DNA from: Comamonas testosteroni TK102
GTDB lineage: Bacteria; Pseudomonadota; Gammaproteobacteria; Burkholderiales; Burkholderiaceae_C
DNA length: 64,000 bases
Assembly (NCBI RefSeq): GCF_000739375.1
Contig: NZ_CP006704.1
Coordinates: forward strand, 4,650,001-4,714,000
Reading direction: 5' to 3'
The translations under genes and the position numbers were made by a program. The notes under the pieces were generated by a model that worked only from the letters and a program-made list of their open reading frames with translations, searched no databases and had not been told where the DNA came from. Positions 53,664 to 62,331 of this stretch are shown here, one piece after another. Numbering within the stretch: position 1 is the first letter of the stretch; every line of letters begins with the position of its first letter.

Positions 53664-53716
53664 AACGCGAACTCCCACGCTGACTTGCCAGCGCGGGATT
53701 CGGCGAACGGGCTGCG

Positions 53717-54664
53717 TCAGCCCTGCTTGTACTTGGCCAGAAGCTCGGGCTCCAGCAGCTCTTCAGGCGTTCGTACGCTCGGGCCGAGGATCGGCCCCAC
53801 CACTTCATGGCCCCAGGTGCTGAGCTTCTCGGGATTGAGCTCGAAGCCATCGTCGTGCCAAGGCTCCAGCTCGGTGATTGTTTCTAACGCAAAGCCGCCC
53901 GGCGAGAAATGGTAGAAGGAAGCGTGCGGATCCTGCGAGTGCTGACCCAAGGTCATCATCATCGGGATCCCGCGCTGCTTCACGATGTCGTAGGTCTCGC
54001 CGACGTCGCGCAGGCTTTTCACAAACAGGCCCACGTGCTGGACACCCATCTTCCCGGGCCCGTATCCATACGCGATATCGTGGCTGGTGTAGGTGTTGAG
54101 CTTGGAACGGTAGAACGCCGTCTGGCCCTTGCCAGCACCCGGACCATAGTAGTGAAAGCCCATCAGCTTGACGAAGAAATCCTGCAACTCGGGCGGCCAT
54201 TGCGGCGTGATCACAACCAGATGCCCCAATCCCCGCACACCGGCTACGAAGCCCCCGTGAGGGCGGCCTGGCGTGAAGGAGCGGGGCATCCATTTCTGAC
54301 CATGGAACATCTCATGCTGGTAGCCGACCGGGTCGCGAAAACGGAACACTCCCTTGACGCCACGCTGTTCGCACAGCGCCGCATCGCCCATGGTGACCTC
54401 CACGCCATGCTCCTTGAATCGGGCGATTGCCGCCTCGAACTCGATCTTCCCCTTGGCCTCCCACCCAATGTAGGCCAGGCGGTCGATCTTGCCGGGATGG
54501 AAGGCGAACCGGTGCCGCCGGTCGTCCAAGCGGAAGTAGAGGGAGTCCGGATCTGACGCCGGCGACTGGCCGATCTGAAAACCCATGACTTGCGGCCCGT
54601 ATTCCCGCCATTCGTCCACCTTGGTTGTCTCGAAGCCAAGGTATCCAATGCCTATGATGTCCAT
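53717..54664 (-). CDS. Type I extradiol ring-cleavage dioxygenase (VOC fold)
   Basis: This is a 315-residue two-domain vicinal-oxygen-chelate protein like BphC and other extradiol catechol dioxygenases. The Fe(II) ligands of the C-terminal domain are visible: H148 (GLGHLVVIT), H210 (GVQHVGLFV) and E261 (GFALETITE). The N-terminal domain (MDIIGIGYLGFETTKVDEWR) is the structural repeat. It would open a catechol-type ring next to the hydroxyls. The substrate is unknown. It is convergent with the SDR pair and 107 bp downstream of a ferredoxin gene on its own strand. Confidence 0.88.
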   Translation of the reverse strand: MDIIGIGYLGFETTKVDEWREYGPQVMGFQIGQSPASDPDSLYFRLDDRRHRFAFHPGKIDRLAYIGWEAKGKIEFEAAIARFKEHGVEVTMGDAALCEQRGVKGVFRFRDPVGYQHEMFHGQKWMPRSFTPGRPHGGFVAGVRGLGHLVVITPQWPPELQDFFVKLMGFHYYGPGAGKGQTAFYRSKLNTYTSHDIAYGYGPGKMGVQHVGLFVKSLRDVGETYDIVKQRGIPMMMTLGQHSQDPHASFYHFSPGGFALETITELEPWHDDGFELNPEKLSTWGHEVVGPILGPSVRTPEELLEPELLAKYKQG

Positions 54665-54771
54665 GCTGGTGTTTTCCCGTGAGCTAAAAAAATCGATACC
54701 CTTCGGAGCGAGCCATGGGATACGTCAGCGCCCGTCGATAGCAGACCTTGCTGCCCCCCGGCCAATCACGA

Positions 54772-54993
54772 CTAAATCTCTTCGATGACCAGCGCTTCCG
54801 CCGGGCAGGCCGCAGCCCCTTCCCTCGCCTCCTCCTCAAGCCCACCGGGGACAAGCTCGGATTCGACGTACACCAAGCCGTTCTCATCCAGCTTGTATAC
54901 CTCTGGGCAAAGTTGGGCGCACAGCCCATAGCCGCAGCAACGACCGCGATCCACGATCACTCGAAGTGCGGTTTTTTTTCCGTGGGAACTCAT
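54772..54993 (-). CDS. Small [3Fe-4S]/[4Fe-4S] ferredoxin
   Basis: This is a 73-residue ferredoxin of the kind that often serves cytochrome P450s. Cluster ligands are in RCCGYGLCAQLCPEVYKLDE and in ACPAEALVIEEI. The extra residues between the first two Cys, and the missing second full motif, suggest one cluster. The ATG at 54993 has GAAAGGA upstream. No P450 gene is in the window. It precedes the extradiol dioxygenase, where a similar ferredoxin could reactivate oxidised iron; that is inference. Confidence 0.85.
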   Translation of the reverse strand: MSSHGKKTALRVIVDRGRCCGYGLCAQLCPEVYKLDENGLVYVESELVPGGLEEEAREGAAACPAEALVIEEI

Positions 54994-55313
54994 GATTTTT
55001 CCTTTCGATAGAGCTAGATCGGTGATGCTGATCATGGAAACATATGCACATTATTTAGTAAAGTGTTGATTTTCATGCTAGGGTTCCCCCTAAAATCACG
55101 CTTCATACCCCGCGCAATGTGCCGCAGCACCAACCCGGTATTCCCTGGCACTCCAGTGCCCCTCTGAGGAGGTTGGCGATATATAAACTCAATACAGAAT
55201 GCACTTCGCCATTTAGAATACTCGCTACTGCTACCTACGGAAGTTCTGTGGCACCTTCATCGCCCTCAACACATCCCAGGCAACGACCCGCATTCAATTG
55301 ATCACTGGACAAC
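54994..55313. other. Divergent promoter region, ferredoxin / IclR
   Basis: This is about 320 bases between the leftward ferredoxin and the rightward IclR gene. An AT-rich patch near 55040-55080 is the likely ferredoxin promoter. I see no GAACA-N13-TGTTC site here. Confidence 0.4.
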
Positions 55314-56150
55314 ATGAAATCCGTTGTGACCGAAGACAAACCCGCGCCGGACAAAGCTCCGGCCTTGGCCGATAGACCCAAGAAATCTGGATCTAGCCAA
55401 GGCGTCATCGTGAAGCCCGTGGTAAATGCCATCGGAGTCCTTCGATACCTCGCGCACAAGGGCGCCCCCGAACGAGCTGCAGACATAGCTCGGCACCTGG
55501 AAATCAATCCAAGCACCTGCTTCAACATCCTTCGAACACTGGTCTCAGAAGATGTCGTCGACTTCAATCCGCTCTCCAAAACGTACTCTGCGGGGCTGGG
55601 GCTGGCTCGGTTAGCAGAACAACTGGTGACACAAGGCCAGCGTCTCCAACTGGCATTACCGCTCATGCGCGAACTTGCCATCGAGCGAGGGATCACAGTC
55701 ACGCTCTGGCGTCGGATGGGCAATGACAGGATCGTGCTCGTCAGCTCCGAATCCAGCCCTACCGATCTGCACATCTACATGCCGCTGGGCCAGCGCCTGC
55801 CCATCCTGATGGGAGCCAGCGGCCGGCTCTTCGTTGGGCAGATGAATCTCTCGGAGAAAGACCTGCGCGCTGAATTCGCCAACATTCGCTGGGCACGCGC
55901 GCTGTCGTTCGAGGAATACCTGGAACAGGTTCATCTGGCCCAACGCCATGGATGGGCCGTTGACGATGGTTACTTCTCCGACGGCGTCCTGGCGATCGCA
56001 GCCCCCGTTCGCGACACCGCGCACAACATTGCCTACACCGTTTCGGCCGTCATGATCCGCAGCCATCACCCTAATGCACGAGCCCGGATCAAGGCCCTTG
56101 GAGAGTCGCTGAAGGAATTGGGCACGCGGCTGGAATCCGTGCTCTTTTGA
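55314..56150 (+). CDS. IclR-family transcriptional regulator
   Basis: This is a 278-residue regulator. An N-terminal winged helix (VVNAIGVLRYLAHKGAPERA, then ADIARHLEINPSTCFNILRT) is followed by the IclR effector domain (LTVTLWRRMGNDRIVL-like core, RLPILMGASGRLFVG and VDDGYFSDGVLAIAAPVRD). IclR proteins commonly control aromatic catabolism. It lies between the extradiol dioxygenase side and the amidohydrolase operon and may regulate either. A 30-residue Lys/Pro-rich tail precedes the HTH. Confidence 0.92.
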   Translation: MKSVVTEDKPAPDKAPALADRPKKSGSSQGVIVKPVVNAIGVLRYLAHKGAPERAADIARHLEINPSTCFNILRTLVSEDVVDFNPLSKTYSAGLGLARLAEQLVTQGQRLQLALPLMRELAIERGITVTLWRRMGNDRIVLVSSESSPTDLHIYMPLGQRLPILMGASGRLFVGQMNLSEKDLRAEFANIRWARALSFEEYLEQVHLAQRHGWAVDDGYFSDGVLAIAAPVRDTAHNIAYTVSAVMIRSHHPNARARIKALGESLKELGTRLESVLF

Positions 56151-57109
56151 GGCCCCGGCCTCCAACCAGTACCGCTCACTTCATGCCTACGCAGCAATTA
56201 TGGGAGCGGTTTGAACGGCGAATGCACGCACAGAAATAGGAATCAAATCGGCCCCTATCATTTTCCAGGTCGGCGCAAAAAGCTATCAAACGCAAGAGCA
56301 AATTCCGCGCCATACGCGACTCACGCCGCTCCTACGAACCCAGGGCTTAGGGAAACCCGGAGAATATAAGCGCCCACACATCACCAACAAAAGGAGAAAC
56401 GTGGACAGGAGGAACGTGGGCATGCAGATGGTCAACATGCTTGGATTGATGGACGGCAACATCGACAAAGTGCCACATCACAGCAACAGCCACCGCAAGG
56501 CTCGAGACGGTCATAAAGATCAAGGAAGGCATTTTGTCTCCATGGTTCTTCCTCTGAAGGCGAGACGGCCGCGCACTACAAATACAAGACTATTTCCACA
56601 AAAATGTACAAATATTATCTTTATGTGTCAATGCCAAACCAGCTCCATATCCGCTTTTCACCGATAACCAGAGAAAAACACCGGCCCAGCCCCATCCACC
56701 GGACTGAGTCCAAATAACACCGCTCGTCGGCGCACTGCGGGCATGCAGCACAGGCACGAGAGACACCTGCCCATCCACCCCCTCACTGGCATGCAATCTT
56801 GCGCATCGCCCACAACCCTGCGCGACACGCAAATACATACAAGGCCAGTCAGGACAACTGGAATGAACAGACTGCCAAGGTTGATCTCCAGGAAAAGATC
56901 ATCAGGGCCGCAGCCATCCAACAGAAGTAAGCAGCTGGCTCTCATGAAGCGCACCATCAGATGCACACCTCTTGTCAGCCCTTACCACCGGTTGGTTCCC
57001 AGACCTTGGTCCAGCGCAAGCTGAAATAGCCTGGCGTAACCCAATCCGTCGGGATATTCCGGACTATCCGTCGGCAATGGCCGCCTCCGCCCAGTAGAAC
57101 CTCCGTGAG
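56151..57109. other. Long gap without a supported gene
   Basis: This is about 960 bases. Short frames occur on both strands, such as a hydrophobic minus frame at 56347-56532 and a GTG-started plus frame at 56401 preceded by AAAAGGAG. None resembles a family and they overlap each other. This looks like degraded sequence between the IclR gene and a PAS pseudogene. Confidence 0.4.
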
Positions 57110-57480
57110 CAGCAAGCGCTGGACACCGCGGGCGTCAGCATCGCGTTCATTCGCCAACGCGCCATCATGCGCTGAAACCCGCGCTGCACCTACATCTTCG
57201 GATACCCAGACAAGCACGCACTGATAGGCGTGGGCAGCGAGCAACTGCACCTTAGCCGAGACGACTTGCGCAGCCTCCCTGCACCACGCTCAGCGTGGGC
57301 CATGCCTACCGCACGCAGCGGCGCTTTAGGCGCAAGGACGGCAGTCTGTTCTGGGGAGAGCTTACGAGCCGCCTCATCGACTCAGATAACCTGCACGAGG
57401 GCTCGATCTGGATCGTCAGCGACATGAGTGAGAACCTGCTTGCGCAACAGGGTCCGAACGAGGCGCACGAACAGTTCACG
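57110..57480 (+). pseudogene. PAS-domain sensor fragment, broken
   Basis: The readable text is QALDTAGVSIAFIRQRAIMR, a stop, NPRCTYIFGYPDKHALIGVG, a frameshift, then RTQRRFRRKDGSLFWGELTS and SIWIVSDMSENL. This is a PAS core followed by the PAC motif (F.RKDGS.FW.E) of sensor kinases or diguanylate cyclases. No output domain follows. The stop and the frameshift make it a pseudogene. Confidence 0.7.
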
Positions 57481-57880
57481 CGGCAGCCTCAGCGGGGGCT
57501 CAGGGCCATAACGCTTCTCGCGAAGGCGTGCAATAGCAGCTACCAACCCTATAAAGCCAAGGCTTGGCAATCACATGCGGCCTCCAAGGCAACCGCCATA
57601 AATCACCGGCTCCAGGACGGGTAGCCGGAACTGCCTGGGTTCAGATGACCACCGGAATGCCGGATCCCAGGCCCCTCGCCCGCATTGCGCCGGAATGCTC
57701 CAGCGGAGCACCTACCTTGCCAGCTTGGCTAGTGGTATTCCCTAGAATTGCATATTTTTTTCTTCTAAATATGAACATTATTATTGAATATGTTCATTAT
57801 TTGATCTAGCATTCCCTCATACCCCATTTGGCTCGGCCACCACTGAACCAAGCCCCATCGCCTCACCCTCTGGAGACAAG
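57481..57880. other. Promoter region of the amidohydrolase operon
   Basis: This is about 400 bases with no gene. The last 130 bases turn AT-rich and hold the inverted repeat at 57773-57795. The operon promoter is probably just downstream of it. Confidence 0.45.
57773..57795. promoter_or_regulatory. GAACA-N13-TGTTC inverted repeat before the amidohydrolase operon
   Basis: The full symmetric core is ATATGAACAT...ATATGTTCAT in an AT-rich tract about 85 bp before the amidohydrolase start. Half-sites and spacing equal those at 50971-50993, which suggests one regulator for both transcripts. Confidence 0.6.
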
Positions 57881-59188
57881 ATGAAACTGGAAGATCTCAT
57901 CCTCGTCAGCGTTGACGATCACGCCATCGAGCCGCCCAATGCATTCGCCCGTCACATGCCCGCGAAGTACAAGGGGCGCGAGCCCCGCGTCGAGAACCAC
58001 AAGGGCCGCGACGTCTGGGTGTTCGAGGAAAAAGCCACTGGCTACATGGGCCTGAACTCGGTGGTCGGACGCCCCAAGGAGGAATACGGGATGGAGCCGC
58101 TGGGCTACGAGCAGATGCGTCGCGGCACGTGGGACATCAAGGCCCGCGTCGACGACATGAATGCCAATGGCGTCCTAGGCTCCATCTGCTTTCCAACCTT
58201 CCCGGGCTTTGCCGGACAGCGGTTCCAGAGCTATGAAGACCGTGGCGTCTCGCTCGCAGCCATCCAAGCCTACAACGACTGGCATCTGCACGATTGGTGC
58301 AACGCCGCACCGGGCCGCTTCATTCCCCTGATGATGGTTCCCTGGTTCGACATGCAGGCGGCGGCGGAGGAAGTCAAGCGCCTGGCCAAGCAAGGCGTGC
58401 ATGCCCTCACATTCTCCGACAACCCTACCGTGCATGGATATCCGTCCATCCACAACAGCTACTGGGATCCCCTGTGGAAAGCATGTGCGGACAACGACGT
58501 AGTGCTCTGCTGCCATATCGGTACCGGCGTCAAGGCGGCCCATGCATCTGACGAATCGCCAATCGATGCCTGGATCACTTCGATGCCCATCTCTATTTCC
58601 AACTCCGCCGCCGACTGGATCTGGGCGCCGATGTGGAAAAAATTCCCCAAGCTGCGCATGGCCCTGTCCGAAGGCGGCATCGGCTGGATTCCCTACCTGC
58701 TGGAGCGCGCCAACTTCACCCACAACCACCACAACGCTTGGACCAACTCCAACTTTGGCGGTAGAAACCCCAGCGACATCTTCAACGAACACATCATCAC
58801 CTGCTTCATCGAGGATGAGTTCGGCCTGCGCAACCTGGACTTCATCAATGTCGACAAGGTCACCTGGGAGTGCGACTATCCGCACTCCGACTGTACCTGG
58901 CCGGAATCCGCCAACGTGTTCTGGAAGCAATCGCAGCACCTGAGCGACGAGGTCATTAACAAGATCACGCATCTGAATGCGATGCGCGAGTTCTCCTACG
59001 ATCCCTTCGCCATACTAGGTCGCGAAAACTGCACCGTCGGCGCGCTGAAGGCGCAGGCCAAGCACGTGAGCATCGAGCCAGCCTGCGGCATGGGTGGCGC
59101 TGCACCGCTTCGCGACCCGGAGCGTCCGGTCACCTCGGGCGACATCAACAAGATGTTTGCCGCCGCCGACGCCCAGACCGCTTTGTAA
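57881..59188 (+). CDS. Amidohydrolase_2 (ACMSD-like) metal-dependent hydrolase/decarboxylase
   Basis: This is a 435-residue TIM-barrel enzyme of the amidohydrolase-2 family, which includes decarboxylases such as ACMSD and related C-C hydrolases. The metal-site segments are VSVDDHAIEPP at the N-terminus, LCCHIGTGVKAA (His) and WECDYPHSDCTWPES (Asp). It opens a tight rightward operon through to the ferredoxin at 63522. The ATG is preceded by CTCTGGAGACAAG, a good ribosome site. It could act on a ring-cleavage product or a CoA thioester. The substrate is unknown. Confidence 0.88.
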   Translation: MKLEDLILVSVDDHAIEPPNAFARHMPAKYKGREPRVENHKGRDVWVFEEKATGYMGLNSVVGRPKEEYGMEPLGYEQMRRGTWDIKARVDDMNANGVLGSICFPTFPGFAGQRFQSYEDRGVSLAAIQAYNDWHLHDWCNAAPGRFIPLMMVPWFDMQAAAEEVKRLAKQGVHALTFSDNPTVHGYPSIHNSYWDPLWKACADNDVVLCCHIGTGVKAAHASDESPIDAWITSMPISISNSAADWIWAPMWKKFPKLRMALSEGGIGWIPYLLERANFTHNHHNAWTNSNFGGRNPSDIFNEHIITCFIEDEFGLRNLDFINVDKVTWECDYPHSDCTWPESANVFWKQSQHLSDEVINKITHLNAMREFSYDPFAILGRENCTVGALKAQAKHVSIEPACGMGGAAPLRDPERPVTSGDINKMFAAADAQTAL

Positions 59189-59226
59189 ACCGCCATCGGA
59201 TCAACCCAAGAAACCGGCCGCACCCC

Positions 59227-60396
59227 ATGGCGCTTGCATCTTTCCAATACCACCGCGTCCCCACAGAAGCCGAGCCGCTACGTGCCGAGGTAAGGCGTTT
59301 TCTCGCCGCCACACTCAAGGATCGCAGCGCCCTGCGCCGCGCGGATTCGTGGATGGGCGCCGACCCGGCCTTCAGCCGGGAATTGGGGCGCCAAGGCTGG
59401 CTTGGCATGACCTTGCCGCATCAGTATGGCGGCCACGACGCCAGCCCCTGGGCCCGCTATGTCGTGATCGAAGAGTTGCTGGCGGCTGGAGCCCCCGTCT
59501 CCGCCCACTGGATCGCTGACCGCCAAAGCGGCCCCTTGATCCTACGCTATGGCACGGAAGCCCAGCGCCAGAAGTACCTGCCCGGCATCTGCAGGGGCGA
59601 GGTCTATTTCTGCATTGGCATGAGCGAGCCCAACTCGGGCTCGGATCTCGCATCAATCCGCAGCCGCGCGGTTCGCGACGACGCCTCCGGCGATGGCAGT
59701 TGGCGGCTGAGCGGCCAGAAGGTCTGGACCACCAATGCCCACCACGCGCAATACATGATCGCCCTGGTGCGCACGGGTGCTGCGACAGGCGACAAGGCTG
59801 CGCGCCATGAAGGAATGTCGCAGTTCATCATTGACCTGAAGGCACCCGGCGTCACGGTGCGCCCGATCCGCGACCTGGCGGGTGGCGAGCATTTCAACGA
59901 GGTCTATCTCGACAACGTCCGCCTGGATGCCGATGCCTTGATCGGCACCGAGGGCCAGGGCTGGGAACAAGTCACCGCGGAACTCGCCTTCGAGCGCAGC
60001 GGGCCAGAGCGTTTCCTGAGTAGCATGGCGCTGCTGCACACGCTGATCGACGCCATCGGTACACAGCCGGATGCCCTGCAGGCCCATGCCGTGGGCAGCC
60101 TCAGCGCACGCCTTGTCGTGCTGCGCCAGATGTCACTGGCGGTCACGGCCGAGTTGGCCTCGGGAGGCAACCCCGCCTGGGCGGCCTCCTGCCTGAAGGA
60201 TCTCGGGGCTGCATTTGAGCAGGAGATCCCTGAACTCGCGCAACAGGTGCTCGATGTGGCGCCCGCCGTCGGCGGGGGCAGTGACCACGCGCAAGTGCTG
60301 GCGGCCTTGATGCAGATGGCGCCTTCTTTCTCGCTGCGTGGTGGCACACGCGAAATCCTGCGCGGCATTATCGCCCGCGGCCTTGGACTGCGTTGA
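59227..60396 (+). CDS. Acyl-CoA dehydrogenase (first of an adjacent pair)
   Basis: This is a 389-residue FAD enzyme that forms a 2,3-double bond in an acyl-CoA, giving electrons to ETF. The signatures are YFCIGMSEPNSGSDLASIRS, GQKVWTTNAHHAQYMIALVR and, at the C-terminus, SFSLRGGTREILRGIIARGL. The usual YEGT Glu position reads GG; a Glu in ELAFERSGPER is a candidate base, as in isovaleryl-type enzymes. Its start lies 38 bp after the amidohydrolase and its stop 10 bp before a second, divergent dehydrogenase, suggesting a hetero-oligomer. Confidence 0.92.
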   Translation: MALASFQYHRVPTEAEPLRAEVRRFLAATLKDRSALRRADSWMGADPAFSRELGRQGWLGMTLPHQYGGHDASPWARYVVIEELLAAGAPVSAHWIADRQSGPLILRYGTEAQRQKYLPGICRGEVYFCIGMSEPNSGSDLASIRSRAVRDDASGDGSWRLSGQKVWTTNAHHAQYMIALVRTGAATGDKAARHEGMSQFIIDLKAPGVTVRPIRDLAGGEHFNEVYLDNVRLDADALIGTEGQGWEQVTAELAFERSGPERFLSSMALLHTLIDAIGTQPDALQAHAVGSLSARLVVLRQMSLAVTAELASGGNPAWAASCLKDLGAAFEQEIPELAQQVLDVAPAVGGGSDHAQVLAALMQMAPSFSLRGGTREILRGIIARGLGLR

Positions 60397-60406
60397 GAAC
60401 ACAAGC

Positions 60407-61504
60407 ATGCGTGAATTGTTTGAATCCACCATCGAGCGGCTGCTGGCCGACCTCGTCACCCCGGAGCTGATCCGCCATTGCGAGGCAGGCCACTGGCCGG
60501 TCGACCTGTGGGCGGCCCTCGAATCATCCGGGTTCGCCGTGGCGGCCGCGCCGGAACACCTGGGCGGCGCTGGCGCATCCTGGGCAGATCTGTACGGGAT
60601 TGTGAAGGCTGCGGGACGCCACAGTCTGCCCCTGCCTCTGCCCGAGACCATGTTCGCGAACTGGTTGCTGGGCCAGTGCGGGATCGAAGCCCGCAATGAG
60701 CCACTGGGCATCTCCATGCACGGCAAGCTGTCGCTCAGCCATGCCGCAAAAGGAGCCTTCTTCGACGTGCCCTGGGTTGCGCCTGCGGAAACGCTCGTCA
60801 CCGGCACGCTGTGCAACGTACCCTGGGGGCGCGATGTGGAGCATGTCATTGCTCTCGTACCCGGCGAACGAACGACCCTGGTCCTGCTGTCGCGCCGCGA
60901 CGCGGAGGTCAGCGCCAAACAGAACATCGCCGGCGAGCCGCGGGACGACCTCAGTTTCAAGAACACCACGCCCATCGCGGTCGCGGATGTCCCCGCCCAC
61001 TGCGCCGATGACGTGATCTGGTGGGGAGGGGCCATGCTGCGCACGGCCCAGATGGCGGGAGCCCTCGAAACTACGCTAGACCTGAGCACCCGCTACGCTA
61101 CCGAACGGGTTCAATTCGGCAAGCCCATCAGCGCATTTCAGGCAATCCAGCACCAGTTGGCGCAGATGGCTCAACACACTGGCAGCGCGCTCGTCAGCGC
61201 CGAGGCAGCCTTTTCGGAGTCTGGCGGATCGCTGGCGGCCTGGCAGATTGCCGCGGCCAAGGTCTGCGGCGCCGAAGCCGCTGGCGTGGTTGCCGGCATG
61301 GCCCATGCCGTGCACGGCGCCATCGGCTTTACGCACGAACACGCGCTGCAGTTGGGAACCCGCCGCCTCTGGGCCTGGCGCAGCGAGTTCGGCAACCTGG
61401 GGCACTGGACGCAGCGGCTGGGAAAGGCCGTTGCCCAAGGCGGCTCTTCCTCGCTGTGGCCAGCCGTCACCAGCGGCCGCCTGGCAGCCCTGTCCTCCAT
61501 TTGA
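60407..61504 (+). CDS. Acyl-CoA dehydrogenase-like protein (second of the pair)
   Basis: This 365-residue protein has the acyl-CoA dehydrogenase fold but a weak N-terminal half. The recognisable core is MAGALETTLDLSTRYATERV with QFGKPISAFQAIQHQLAQMA, and the C-terminus has HGAIGFTHEHALQLGTRRLW. The flavin-loop signature of the first dehydrogenase is replaced by shorter text. The start at 60407 follows the first dehydrogenase by 10 bp. Such tandem unequal pairs form alpha2-beta2 enzymes in steroid and cyclic-acid catabolism; that is the likely arrangement, by inference. Confidence 0.87.
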   Translation: MRELFESTIERLLADLVTPELIRHCEAGHWPVDLWAALESSGFAVAAAPEHLGGAGASWADLYGIVKAAGRHSLPLPLPETMFANWLLGQCGIEARNEPLGISMHGKLSLSHAAKGAFFDVPWVAPAETLVTGTLCNVPWGRDVEHVIALVPGERTTLVLLSRRDAEVSAKQNIAGEPRDDLSFKNTTPIAVADVPAHCADDVIWWGGAMLRTAQMAGALETTLDLSTRYATERVQFGKPISAFQAIQHQLAQMAQHTGSALVSAEAAFSESGGSLAAWQIAAAKVCGAEAAGVVAGMAHAVHGAIGFTHEHALQLGTRRLWAWRSEFGNLGHWTQRLGKAVAQGGSSSLWPAVTSGRLAALSSI

Positions 61505-61515
61505 GTTCCCACCCC

Positions 61516-62331
61516 ATGAGTGAACAAAGCCCTGCCCCCTTCCTGCTGATCGAACGCGACGGCCCCGTGCTGACCGCCCGATTGAACCGCCCCGAGACGC
61601 GCAACGCCCTGACCGATCCCGCGCACATGGACGAACTGGTGGCTCTGTGCCGCCAGATTCGGGCAGACCACAGCATCAAGGCTCTGGTGCTGACCGGCGA
61701 AGGCACGGCCTTCTGCGCTGGCGGCAATGTGAAGGACATGCAGCAACGCGGCGGCATTTTCGCGGGCAGCCCCTACCAGGTGCGCGACAGTTACCGCGAC
61801 ACCATCCAGCGCATTCCCCTCTCGCTCTACGAGCTCGACGTGCCGGTGATCGCAGCGGTGAACGGCCCTGCAATTGGCGCGGGCCTGGATCTGGCTTGCA
61901 TGTGCGACATCCGGATCGCGAGCGACAAGGCCCTGTTTGCCGAGAGCTTCGTCAAGGTCGGCATCGTGCCTGGAGACGGCGGCGCCTGGCTGCTGCCGCG
62001 CGTGATCGGCATGCCCAAGGCCAGCCTCCTGGCCTTCACCGGCGACACCATCGATGCCGCCAAGGCGCTGTCCTGGGGTCTGGTTGCGGACGTGTTTCCC
62101 ACCGACCAGTTGCTGGGCCAGGCACAGGCGCTCGCCCAGCGCATTGCGCTCAACCCGTCGCATGCACTGCGATTAACCAAGCGCCTGCTGCGCGAAGGCC
62201 AACATGTGCGCCTTGACACCCTGCTGGAGCTTTCATCGGCCTACCAGGCGCTGTCCCACCATACCGAAGACCACCTTGAAGCCGTCAACGCCTTTCTGGA
62301 CAAGCGCCCCGCGCAGTTCACCGGTCGCTGA
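61516..62331 (+). CDS. Crotonase-family enoyl-CoA hydratase/isomerase
   Basis: This is a 271-residue crotonase. The oxyanion-hole segments are FCAGGNVKDMQQRGG and NGPAIGAGLDLACMCDIRIA. The two Glu of classic hydratases are not there: the first position is Asp (GLDLA) and the second region reads FVKVGIVPGDGGAWLLP, closer to isomerase-type members with an Asp near the PGDGG loop. An isomerase or other crotonase reaction is thus as likely as hydration. The ATG at 61516 follows the previous stop by 11 bp and the gene ends on the next start. Confidence 0.9.
   Translation: MSEQSPAPFLLIERDGPVLTARLNRPETRNALTDPAHMDELVALCRQIRADHSIKALVLTGEGTAFCAGGNVKDMQQRGGIFAGSPYQVRDSYRDTIQRIPLSLYELDVPVIAAVNGPAIGAGLDLACMCDIRIASDKALFAESFVKVGIVPGDGGAWLLPRVIGMPKASLLAFTGDTIDAAKALSWGLVADVFPTDQLLGQAQALAQRIALNPSHALRLTKRLLREGQHVRLDTLLELSSAYQALSHHTEDHLEAVNAFLDKRPAQFTGR

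Noticed and set aside
61171..62163. A 330-codon minus-strand frame opposite the crotonase
   Set aside because: It is antisense to recognised coding sequence and lacks motifs or a ribosome site.
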